DNA of 64,000 nucleotides from an uncultured Methanomassiliicoccus sp. (GTDB taxonomy: Archaea > Thermoplasmatota > Thermoplasmata > Methanomassiliicoccales > Methanomassiliicoccaceae): assembly GCA_905203995.1 (NCBI GenBank), contig CAJKXZ010000003.1, forward strand, positions 161,531 to 225,530, in the 5' to 3' direction. The translations under genes and the position numbers were made by a program. The notes under the pieces are model-generated. The model ran no database searches, was not told the DNA's origin, and saw only the letters and a program-made list of their open reading frames with translations. Of this stretch, positions 35,034-43,111 are shown piece after piece. The stretch's first letter is position 1. Each line of letters begins with the position of its first letter.

Positions 35034-35530
35034 TCTTGAATTGAAGCAATCCATCGAAAACAGGCCGGCACTTGATGACACAAGTCTTGACCAAAATAAA
35101 TCTCAATTTCATAAGCAGTTTGAAAAATAATTTTCTGAGCGAGATCTTCTAGATTATAAATCTGATTGACCTCGTCAATCACAAGGTAGTTTTTCACATC
35201 ACTCTTGAGTTTTTTCATGAGCATGCTGACTAATTTATCAGGTTGCTTTAGCAGCTCTTCGGCAGCGTCATTTCTGCTGATGCGGATGATGTTAGCATCG
35301 GCGTCTGCTTCTCTTATTTCTTTGATAACTTCATCTAATAAATTTGATTTTGGCAGTCTCCGGGGACCGGTAAGGATCTTCGCCGTAGGATCCGCAAGGA
35401 AGGGACGAATCCGAGTATAGGAATTCGTTGGTGAACTGCAGCTAGGCATTAATCCAGTGATACTACCTTCTTCATTAATCAGCTTATGGGCAGAATAGTT
35501 TGAACTTCCATTAACAACACTCTTTCTCAA
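35030..35530 (-). pseudogene. Broken DUF4143-type AAA ATPase
   Basis: The reading frame matches the N-terminal ATPase of the AAA_14/DUF4143 family: IRPFLADPTAKILTGPRR, then LLDEVIKEIREADADANIIRI, and NYLVIDEVNQI as Walker B. The Walker A is damaged, TGPRRLPKS, with Pro in place of the essential Gly of GKS. The frame ends at 166 codons, while family members are about 400, and the last 30 residues are not family-like. This is therefore a decayed fragment, a kind of gene common in host-associated archaea and bacteria. Confidence 0.7.
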
Positions 35531-35605
35531 GCATTAACCAAAATAGTTAGGCAAAAAGTTAATAAACAACAACTTAAGTGTTAAAGTGTTCATCTAGATC
35601 CCTTC

Positions 35606-35625
35606 GATCCCCCCTAAGGGGGATC
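35606..35625. other. GATCCCCC/GGGGGATC perfect hairpin
   Basis: An 8-bp inverted repeat with a CTAA loop lies in the spacer before the signalling operon. No T-run of useful length follows. It could be an operator or the terminator of a small upstream transcript. Otherwise I see nothing in 35531-35815 except a TATA-like TATTATTTTATGC at about 35768. Confidence 0.4.
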
Positions 35626-35815
35626 TTCTCCTCCTTTTCGATCGATTTCTGTTTTACTGGCAGCCTCTTTTTGTAACTTTGAGTAAGCGATAATGGTCTC
35701 CTAGACACGATTCCGTATACACTCAGAACGCCGACTAACAAATCATTAGCTTCTGAAAATCGCTCCCTATTATTTTATGCTCTAAGCGCAATCATGGTTT
35801 AAAGTGGGTATACCA

Positions 35816-37699
35816 ATGGACATCAACCTTGACTTTGCACTGCTCGAATCGCTTTCAATCTTGATCTTCGGTATAGTCTCACTGATCATGGTCGATGTTA
35901 CTTTAGAACGAAAATATGATGTTAAAAAATCAGGGTTAATCTTCACTGGCATCTTTCTTTTTGCGTTTATTCTGATCATTCCCATACGCCTTTATGTCGA
36001 TCAATATCCCAACGATCTTATTTTAACAATTTATAACACTCATATATATTTAACAAATATTGTTAGAATGTTAGCTGAGCTTCTGGCAATTCTAATTGTA
36101 ACTATTTTTGTATATCTGGCAGTTTTAAAAAGTTATAAAGGAAAACATTCAGCTAAATTATTCGTTGCCGCCTTTACCACGCTCATCGGCGTCATCATCT
36201 CTACTTTCCTTAGTGATTATGCAATCCTGGCATATCAGTCTCTAACGGATGTGTCGTCCGCTACTCTCGAATATAAAGTAACCTATGTTGTCTTGCAGGC
36301 AATCCTGCTCGCATTAGGCTTTATTCTTTATAATTTCTGGATTAAATCGCGGGTGAAAAAGTTAATTGCCGATACAAACGGCGAGATGGAACGTTTTGTC
36401 TGGCTGCCTATGGGCAGTTACTTTATTTTTGTTGCAGTCACCTGTGTTTGGTATGTCGTGGGCGATATTCTGCAACCCCTTGTGCGCCTGCAGTATTTTG
36501 TAACTTCGATCGCTCTGCAGATCATTTATATTCTGATCTTCCGGGTGATTTTTACGGAGATCTCTGTCGTGGCTGAGTCAATGAAAACGGAAAGTGAACT
36601 TAATTCGGCCAAGTTAATTCAGACGGCGATTCTGCCTAACTCTGATTTCAATGGTAAAAAGGGCATTAACATTGCGGCCACGATGATTCCTGCAAGAGAA
36701 GTAGGTGGTGACTTTTATGACTTTTTTGAGCTTGACAATCAGCAAATTGCCTTTATGATTGCTGACGTGTCGGGCAAAGGTATCCCGGCTGCGCTGTTCA
36801 TGATGCACGCACATACGGTAATTAAAAACAATTTGATGGTTACCAAATCTCCTGCAGAAGCGCTGATTCGTTCTAATGCCGAGCTTTTAAAGAACAATGA
36901 TTCCTGCATGTTCGTTACTACCTTTGTCGGAGTCTTAGATCTTAAATCGGGAATCATGACCTATGCTAATGCTGGACACAACCCGCCTTTGGTGAAAAAG
37001 CAAACTTTTGAACGTCTTAAAGTTAAAAAGCAGCCGGTTCTGGGAGTCGTCTCCGTGGCTTATGAAAACTCAGAACTGCCTCTTGATCAAAACGACATCC
37101 TGCTCCTTTATACTGACGGGGTAACTGAAGCCATGAATGAGGCGGGTGAAGAGTATGGAGAACAGCGCTTGATCGATTTATTAAATGAGGCCGCTGCGCT
37201 AGATGTGAAGGATCTGGTCAACACCGTCAATTCCGACGTCAACGCCTTTTCCAAACAAGCTCCCGATGACATCACCATGGTCATGCTGGAATACACAGGA
37301 ACCGCTACCAAGCTGACCGTTCCTGCGGAAGATCAATCTTTAGTTGCAGTCCAGACGCTATTGTCTGATCTGTTAGAGACTGACGATCAAAAATTAAAAT
37401 CAGCAATCTTGGTGGCCGTCGAAGAAGTTTTTGTGAATATTGTTCATTACGCCTACCCCCAAACCCGGGGAAAGGTCTGTGTAATAATCGACACTGCCGA
37501 TGATCTACAGCTGCAGTTTATTGATCAGGGCATTCCCTTTAATCCTTTAGCGATGGCCGATCCTGATCCTTCGCTGCCCCTTAAAGACCGGGCGGTGGGT
37601 GGTTATGGCATCTACTTGGTGAAACAACTGATGGATGAATTTTCATACACCTATTCAGATGGTAAAAATATGGTTACCCTCAAGAAAATGATGTCGTGA
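35816..37699 (+). CDS. Membrane SpoIIE/RsbU-type PP2C phosphatase with C-terminal RsbW-like ATPase domain
   Basis: About 627 residues. The first 255 or so hold about seven hydrophobic membrane segments, a likely sensory domain. A SpoIIE-type PPM phosphatase follows (about 265-500): GGDFYDFFEL, IADVSGKGIPAAL, ANAGHNPP, YTDGVTEAMN and DDITMVML carry the metal-binding Asp residues. Residues about 500-627 are an RsbW-like HATPase with an N-box (AVEEVFVNIVHYAY) and IDQGIPFNP plus GGYGIYLVKQL. Such proteins dephosphorylate RsbV-like STAS partners. ATG 35816 fits the TATA position better than GTG 35804. It heads a seven-gene operon. Confidence 0.85.
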   Translation: MDINLDFALLESLSILIFGIVSLIMVDVTLERKYDVKKSGLIFTGIFLFAFILIIPIRLYVDQYPNDLILTIYNTHIYLTNIVRMLAELLAILIVTIFVYLAVLKSYKGKHSAKLFVAAFTTLIGVIISTFLSDYAILAYQSLTDVSSATLEYKVTYVVLQAILLALGFILYNFWIKSRVKKLIADTNGEMERFVWLPMGSYFIFVAVTCVWYVVGDILQPLVRLQYFVTSIALQIIYILIFRVIFTEISVVAESMKTESELNSAKLIQTAILPNSDFNGKKGINIAATMIPAREVGGDFYDFFELDNQQIAFMIADVSGKGIPAALFMMHAHTVIKNNLMVTKSPAEALIRSNAELLKNNDSCMFVTTFVGVLDLKSGIMTYANAGHNPPLVKKQTFERLKVKKQPVLGVVSVAYENSELPLDQNDILLLYTDGVTEAMNEAGEEYGEQRLIDLLNEAAALDVKDLVNTVNSDVNAFSKQAPDDITMVMLEYTGTATKLTVPAEDQSLVAVQTLLSDLLETDDQKLKSAILVAVEEVFVNIVHYAYPQTRGKVCVIIDTADDLQLQFIDQGIPFNPLAMADPDPSLPLKDRAVGGYGIYLVKQLMDEFSYTYSDGKNMVTLKKMMS

Positions 37700-37736
37700 A
37701 GATTATATCCCCCTATGTTTATTGCCTTTTGAGCCT

Positions 37737-38051
37737 ATGAATGTGACTAACTTACTCAATGGCGATAACCTGCTGCTTTCAGTGGAGGGCAGACTTGATA
37801 CCATCACTCATCAGGATTTTGAAAAAGAGTTGGAAGCAATCCTTTCCAGCACGGAGATGACGGCAGTCAACACCGCAACCCTTGATTTTACCAATCTCGA
37901 ATACATTTCGAGTGCCGGTTTGCGTGCTATTTTAAAGCTTCAAAAAACTTTAGACAATCTCAATGTTTCTCTTGCCATCATTCATCCCAATGAGCTCGTT
38001 TCAGAAGTGCTAAGCATTACGGGCATTGATCAGTTGCTTAAGGTGGATTAA
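37737..38051 (+). CDS. RsbV-like STAS anti-sigma-factor-antagonist homologue
   Basis: About 104 residues, a single STAS domain. The phosphorylatable Ser region is YISSAGLRAIL at about residue 55, matching RsbV and SpoIIAA, with NVTNLLNGDNLLLSVEGRLD giving the first strands. ATG 37737 is preferred to the TTG five codons earlier. In bacteria RsbV is phosphorylated by RsbW and dephosphorylated by RsbU. Both types of partner are encoded on either side here. Three bases separate it from the next gene. Confidence 0.85.
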   Translation: MNVTNLLNGDNLLLSVEGRLDTITHQDFEKELEAILSSTEMTAVNTATLDFTNLEYISSAGLRAILKLQKTLDNLNVSLAIIHPNELVSEVLSITGIDQLLKVD

Positions 38052-38054
38052 ATT

Positions 38055-39479
38055 ATGGAATTCATAAACATGCGGGTTTTATCAAATCCGCATTCTATTC
38101 CTGTTGCGCAAGCAGCAGTTGCGAACGTAGCCGAATTGTGTAAAATCCCGCAGAAAGATATCAGCAAACTGTCGATTGCTCTTGAAGAAGCAATGCTTAA
38201 TATCATCACTTATGGCTTTCCTGACGAGCAGGCGGCCTATTTTGATGTCTCGGTAGACATCTCCGAAATGGATTTTCGTATTATCCTCCATGACAAAGGA
38301 AAGCCCTATGATTTTGAGAATGTCGACGGTGACCTCTCTTCCTCTGTGGGTATCAAACTCATGAGGGGTTTGACCGATGGTCTGCTGTTTAAAAATCTGG
38401 GCGGAAAGGGCAGAGAGCAGCATTTGATTAAGCATCTTACCACACTGCCGGTTTACAAACCAAGTCAGACCGAAGAACGGGTGGATGAATTGGGTGATCT
38501 GGAATTTGATATTCATCCTCTTCAGAAGAATGAAGCGATTGCCGTATCGCAATGCGTCTACGATGAATTTGGTTATACTTATCCTTCAGAAGTTGTTTAC
38601 TATCCTGAACAATATTATGAAGCCTGCCAGAGAAATGAGTATTTCTCACTGGTGGCAACAACCCCTAGCGGTGAGATCGCCGGCCATCTCGCTTTGATTT
38701 TCTCGCCTCATTTTCCGGGCATTGCCGAAATGGGCATTGGTGTAGTAAAGAAGAAATTCCGTAATTATTCGCTCATGAGTAAACTCACCAATCAGATCTT
38801 AGATATTGCGGAAAACGATTTTAAACTGAATGCTTTGACTGCTCAGCCAGTCGCTTATCACACATATACTCAAAAGATCTGTAATAAAACGAATTTCAAG
38901 GCCTGCGGCTTCGTTCTTCACTATCTCAATTATGATCTGATCACTACCTTTGATGGCGTTGGCGATCGGGGCAATGTGGCAGTTGCTTTTCGTATTTTTA
39001 ATGATTACTTAAAAACAATTTATGTACCATCCGAGCTCGAAGAGCTTGTCCACTATATCGTAACAAATTCTGCTTTAAAACGGCAGCTGGCGGAAGGTAC
39101 GATGCCGGCGGAAGATTCTTTGAGTGAAGTTGTAACTGACATCAACCAACGGATGAAACTCGGCAAGATCTATGTAGAACATGCTGGCAGTGACATTTAT
39201 GCGGCTTTGAAAACTTCTTTGTTAACCGCTAAAAGAGAGAAATGTGCTATTGTGCAATTATACATAAATCTCACCGATCCGCATGCACCTTTTGCCTATG
39301 AACAAGCAAAAGCACTTGGTTATTTCTGCACCGGCATCCTTCCCTGCACTACCATTGGGGATTATCTGACTATGCAGTGTTTAGTAAGTGATATTGTTGA
39401 CTACAACACTTTCCAGACCATTGAACCATTTACTACTTTAATCTCTAAAATACAGAAATTAGACCCTAATGAAGGCTGA
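38055..39479 (+). CDS. RsbW-like ATPase/kinase fused to a GNAT-like domain
   Basis: A 474-residue protein. Residues 1-135 form an RsbW-like HATPase: N-box SIALEEAMLNIITYGF, HDKGKPYDF, and GIKLMRGLTDG. A GNAT-like acetyltransferase domain follows from about 150 to 300 (GEIAGHLALIF, GIGVVKKKFRNYSLMSKLTNQ), with another 170 residues of unknown fold. The fusion could couple the switch partner to acetyl-CoA sensing or protein acetylation. The acetyl-CoA loop is KKKFRNYSLM rather than the classical RGxGxG, so acetyltransferase activity is doubtful. AAGGTGG lies before the ATG. Confidence 0.8.
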   Translation: MEFINMRVLSNPHSIPVAQAAVANVAELCKIPQKDISKLSIALEEAMLNIITYGFPDEQAAYFDVSVDISEMDFRIILHDKGKPYDFENVDGDLSSSVGIKLMRGLTDGLLFKNLGGKGREQHLIKHLTTLPVYKPSQTEERVDELGDLEFDIHPLQKNEAIAVSQCVYDEFGYTYPSEVVYYPEQYYEACQRNEYFSLVATTPSGEIAGHLALIFSPHFPGIAEMGIGVVKKKFRNYSLMSKLTNQILDIAENDFKLNALTAQPVAYHTYTQKICNKTNFKACGFVLHYLNYDLITTFDGVGDRGNVAVAFRIFNDYLKTIYVPSELEELVHYIVTNSALKRQLAEGTMPAEDSLSEVVTDINQRMKLGKIYVEHAGSDIYAALKTSLLTAKREKCAIVQLYINLTDPHAPFAYEQAKALGYFCTGILPCTTIGDYLTMQCLVSDIVDYNTFQTIEPFTTLISKIQKLDPNEG

Positions 39480-39483
39480 TACT

Positions 39484-40650
39484 ATGGAATATTGCATTAG
39501 AAACCTTAACGATCCAGATGTCCCCGTACCTGGTGAAAATTTAACTGCGCTTCAGGAATTATGGGCATCTCCCGATCCTTATTGTTACAATGATGATTTA
39601 TTTGTAAAAGCGGTCAAACAATGCCTTTCTTGGCATATTGCGAAAAATGATTTTTACCGAGACTGGATGTCGCGAAATAATTTTACTGTTGAGGATGTAA
39701 AAGACATTAACGACATCGCTAAAATTCCCTTTCTGCATGCTAATTTTTACAAGACTCACGTGACCAAAACTACTGAAGATAAGGATATCGCCATTACTTT
39801 GACTTCTTCGGGTACAACTGGTCAAAAGAGTCAGATGTTTTTTGACCGCTGGACAATTTTTGCTTCTGATAAATCGGCAGATATGGAAGCCAGCCGTTTA
39901 GGAATGATCACCGACGAACCAACAAATTTTCTGCTATATTCTTATGAACCGGCCGAGGGCGTAAATGTCGGCACTTTAAGAACAAGGCAGATGATGCGCA
40001 GATACGCCAAAGAACAGGGACTGGAATATGCTTTAAAATATACAGGCAAAGGTCATGAGTTTGATCTATTTGGCTGCATTGATGCCCTGCTGCGCTTTGA
40101 GAAAGAAGGTCTGCCGGTAAGACTCTTAGGTTTTCCTGCTTTTCTTTATTTTACTTTAGAAAAAATGAAAGATATGGGTTATCCGCCCCTGAAGCTCAAT
40201 CCCCGTTCACTGGTGATGATGGGCGGCGGCTGGAAAGGTTTTGTCGATAAACAACTGAGTCCGGCGGAGTTCCGCGCCTATATCAAAGAACGTCTGGGAC
40301 TCGATGAGACCTGCTGTCATGAAAGCTATGGAGCCGTAGAGCACGGTGTGGCCTACATGGACTGCAACAATCATCACTTTCATGTTCCTACTTACAGCCG
40401 GGTACTGATCAGAGATGTCAAAACTCTGGAAGTCCTTCCCTATGGTGAACCCGGTTTCCTTAATGTTATCAGCCCTATCAACACCGGTGTGCCGGTAGTC
40501 AGCCTGTTACTGGGCGATCTCGCCATCCTCCATGAAGGAAAAACTTGCGGCTGCGGGCTGGAAACACCCTGGTTTGAGATTTTGGGACGGGCAGGAACGA
40601 CCAAAAACCGCAGTTGTGCGATTGCCGCTGCTGAACTCTTGAGGAAGTGA
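39484..40650 (+). CDS. LuxE-type acyl-protein synthetase (adenylate-forming)
   Basis: About 388 residues resembling LuxE, which activates fatty acids as acyl-AMP and holds the acyl group on a Cys for the reductase. The AMP-binding motif is TLTSSGTTGQKSQ, and MMGGGWKGF and the ESYGAVEHG motif follow. Cys near the C-terminus (NRSCAIAAAELL) aligns with the LuxE acyl-acceptor position. ATG 39484 begins four bases after the previous stop; ATG 39469 is also possible. The next gene encodes a LuxC-like reductase, so the pair has the fatty-acid reductase arrangement of luminous bacteria. No luxAB or luxD is present. The physiological acid is unknown. Confidence 0.8.
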   Translation: MEYCIRNLNDPDVPVPGENLTALQELWASPDPYCYNDDLFVKAVKQCLSWHIAKNDFYRDWMSRNNFTVEDVKDINDIAKIPFLHANFYKTHVTKTTEDKDIAITLTSSGTTGQKSQMFFDRWTIFASDKSADMEASRLGMITDEPTNFLLYSYEPAEGVNVGTLRTRQMMRRYAKEQGLEYALKYTGKGHEFDLFGCIDALLRFEKEGLPVRLLGFPAFLYFTLEKMKDMGYPPLKLNPRSLVMMGGGWKGFVDKQLSPAEFRAYIKERLGLDETCCHESYGAVEHGVAYMDCNNHHFHVPTYSRVLIRDVKTLEVLPYGEPGFLNVISPINTGVPVVSLLLGDLAILHEGKTCGCGLETPWFEILGRAGTTKNRSCAIAAAELLRK

Positions 40651-40655
40651 TCCTG

Positions 40656-43106
40656 ATGAAACACATTTGGCAAGGTTCATTAATTGATGATGAGGAACTT
40701 TTAACCCGTCTGCATAAACTTCCGGAGGAGATCAACGAAACCCTTCAGGAAACATTGAAAACGGAAGATGTTCTGGAGGCCTGCGACAATCTCGCTCAAG
40801 TTTTACTGGAATATAAAAATGAAGAAATGATCGCCGCCTTAGTTGAAGACGGCTGTGAAAATCCTCAGGAGTTTGCTGCGGGTCTGGCTGACAACATTAA
40901 CCGTAAATCCTTAACGATTAAACTGCAGGCGGAATTGGGGACGACAAGACCCTTTGAGGTCAGAAGAATTAACTATACTGAACAGAAGTTTGAAGCCTGG
41001 AGTCCCATGGGTGTCTTAGTTCACATCACCGCGGGCAACTCGCCCGTCGTTGCTCCCATGGCGGCAGTGGAAGGTCTTTTGACCGGAAATATCAACATTA
41101 TCAAAGTGGCAAGCAACATCGGTTCTTTCGCCGCCTGGTTTTTTTCTGAATTGAGCAAATATGCCAATCTCGCTAAATTCCTCTACATGCTGCGGGTTTC
41201 TTCTAAACGCAAGGAGATCATTTCCGAAATAATCGCCAACGCTGATTGTGTAAGTGTCTGGGGCGGTGAAGATGCAGTAGCGGCAATCAGGGAAATGACT
41301 CCCAAGGGCATTCCTATCGTTACCTGGGGTCACCGGATTAGCTTTGCCTACCTCACGCCTAAAGCGATGGAATCAGCCGTGGACGGCTTAGTTTACAGCG
41401 TCTGCCGTAATGAGCAGCAGTCCTGTTCCAGCCCGCAATGTGTGCTGATTGATACTGACGATCCTGAGGATGTCAACCGCTTTGCGGCGTTATTTGATAA
41501 AGCCTTGAAAGCCTGCAACATTCCGCAGAAAACACCTGATCTGGCACAGTCTGCCGAGATCACCACTGTAACTGAACTGCACAAGGCTGATCTCTACTTC
41601 AATGATGGTGATTTCATCGAAGCCGAAGATCATACTTACCGCCTGTTGATTTGTTACACACCTAAATTCATGCCTTCACCACTTTTCCGTACCGTCTGGA
41701 TTTCCCCCATGCCCCATGGTGAGATTATCAAACGGCTCCGTGGTATGCGTCAATATCTGCAGACGGCAGGATTGGCCTGTACACTTGAAGAGTTGGGCAC
41801 ACTTACCGACCTTCTTTACCGGGCAGGCGTGACGAGGATAACGCCGGTCGGTTCCATGAGCGCAAGCTACACTGGTGAACCGCACGATGGTGTATTCGCA
41901 CTTCCCCGCTTCTTGAAAAGAGTCTCTTTACGCACGGAACTTTCCTTACCCGGTATTTTGAACTTTTCAGAACTAAAAGAACCAGTGGCAAGACAGTTTA
42001 GCGGGCCCATTCAGGGTAAAAAAGATTATCCGCCAGTGCCGGAAAACGGTACCCGGGTGCTGATGAAGAGTGGTGGCACAACAGGTGAACCGGTTTACTG
42101 CAGTTATACGCAGAACGATTATGAACGTTATATCCTGGAGCCCTCGATCGAATCACTGCTTTCTTGCGGTTTTGATCCTGAACATGATGTGATGGTCGAT
42201 CTGTTGAAATGCGGCAATCTCTATGGCGGTATGAACTGCTTCATTTCTGTTTTTGATAAAATGAATGCCCCGCATCTAAATGTCAGCGGCTTAGATGATT
42301 TTGGTTTAGTGGCCGATTTCATGATTAAAGGAAAAGCCACGGCTATTCTCGGTGCTCCCAGTTACATCCTCCGCTTGTTTAAAGAGAATGCTGAAAAGTT
42401 TAAAGAATATGGTAGACTTAAAAAAGTATTCTTTGCTGGCGAACATATGTCTGACGGCCAGCAGGCTTATTTGAAAAGCCTGGGCATTGAATTAATTGCA
42501 CCTATTCTCTATGGCGCCAATGAAACCGGTACCATGGGTATTGCCTGTGGGTGTTGCCCGACTGGTGTTTATCACCTTTGCTCTGACATTCAACATCTGG
42601 AAATCCTTAAAATGGATGAAGATAAACCAGTTGATAAAGGCGAAACCGGCAGACTTGTCTTCACTGGCTATCTGCGTGAAAACGGTCACACCGAAAGATA
42701 TGAAATCGGCGATTTGGGCCGCTGGGTGGAAGGTGAATGTGCCTGTGGCCGCAAACAGCCAAGATTTGAATTATTAGGCCGCTACGGCGACATCATCCGC
42801 ATGGGCGGGACATTTTTTAATTATCAGAGAATAGCAAAAATTCTTTCTGAGAAATTAAACTATAACGGCCGGCTGCAATTAATCTTAGAACGGAAAGATC
42901 TCAATGAGAAGATGATCTTCTGCTTAGAAAATATCGACATCACTTCGGAAAAGCTCAAAGAAGTTTTGCTCGCCAGCGGTTATGATTCCTTTAAAAAGAC
43001 CGTTCCGACTAACTTAGTGGAGATTGAAGCGAGAATCCTCCAGCCTGAGGAGTTTATCATCAACGAAGTGAGCATCAAACTACGATCAATAATTGACAGA
43101 CGTTGA
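40656..43106 (+). CDS. LuxC-type acyl reductase fused to a PaaK/AMP-ligase domain
   Basis: An 816-residue two-domain enzyme. Residues 1 to about 430 match LuxC, the NADPH-dependent reductase that turns an acyl group into an aldehyde: ITAGNSPVVAP, and the catalytic-type Cys in NEQQSCSSPQC at about residue 255. Residues about 440-816 form an adenylate-forming domain: MKSGGTTGEPVYC, PILYGANETGTMG, and TGRLVFTGYLRE with ERYEIGDLGRW, plus Cys motifs. The second adenylating domain, together with LuxE, gives two activation steps or two acids for one reductase. GAGGAAG lies before ATG 40656; a GTG at 40647 is in frame. Confidence 0.82.
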   Translation: MKHIWQGSLIDDEELLTRLHKLPEEINETLQETLKTEDVLEACDNLAQVLLEYKNEEMIAALVEDGCENPQEFAAGLADNINRKSLTIKLQAELGTTRPFEVRRINYTEQKFEAWSPMGVLVHITAGNSPVVAPMAAVEGLLTGNINIIKVASNIGSFAAWFFSELSKYANLAKFLYMLRVSSKRKEIISEIIANADCVSVWGGEDAVAAIREMTPKGIPIVTWGHRISFAYLTPKAMESAVDGLVYSVCRNEQQSCSSPQCVLIDTDDPEDVNRFAALFDKALKACNIPQKTPDLAQSAEITTVTELHKADLYFNDGDFIEAEDHTYRLLICYTPKFMPSPLFRTVWISPMPHGEIIKRLRGMRQYLQTAGLACTLEELGTLTDLLYRAGVTRITPVGSMSASYTGEPHDGVFALPRFLKRVSLRTELSLPGILNFSELKEPVARQFSGPIQGKKDYPPVPENGTRVLMKSGGTTGEPVYCSYTQNDYERYILEPSIESLLSCGFDPEHDVMVDLLKCGNLYGGMNCFISVFDKMNAPHLNVSGLDDFGLVADFMIKGKATAILGAPSYILRLFKENAEKFKEYGRLKKVFFAGEHMSDGQQAYLKSLGIELIAPILYGANETGTMGIACGCCPTGVYHLCSDIQHLEILKMDEDKPVDKGETGRLVFTGYLRENGHTERYEIGDLGRWVEGECACGRKQPRFELLGRYGDIIRMGGTFFNYQRIAKILSEKLNYNGRLQLILERKDLNEKMIFCLENIDITSEKLKEVLLASGYDSFKKTVPTNLVEIEARILQPEEFIINEVSIKLRSIIDRR

Positions 43107-43111
43107 GCAAC

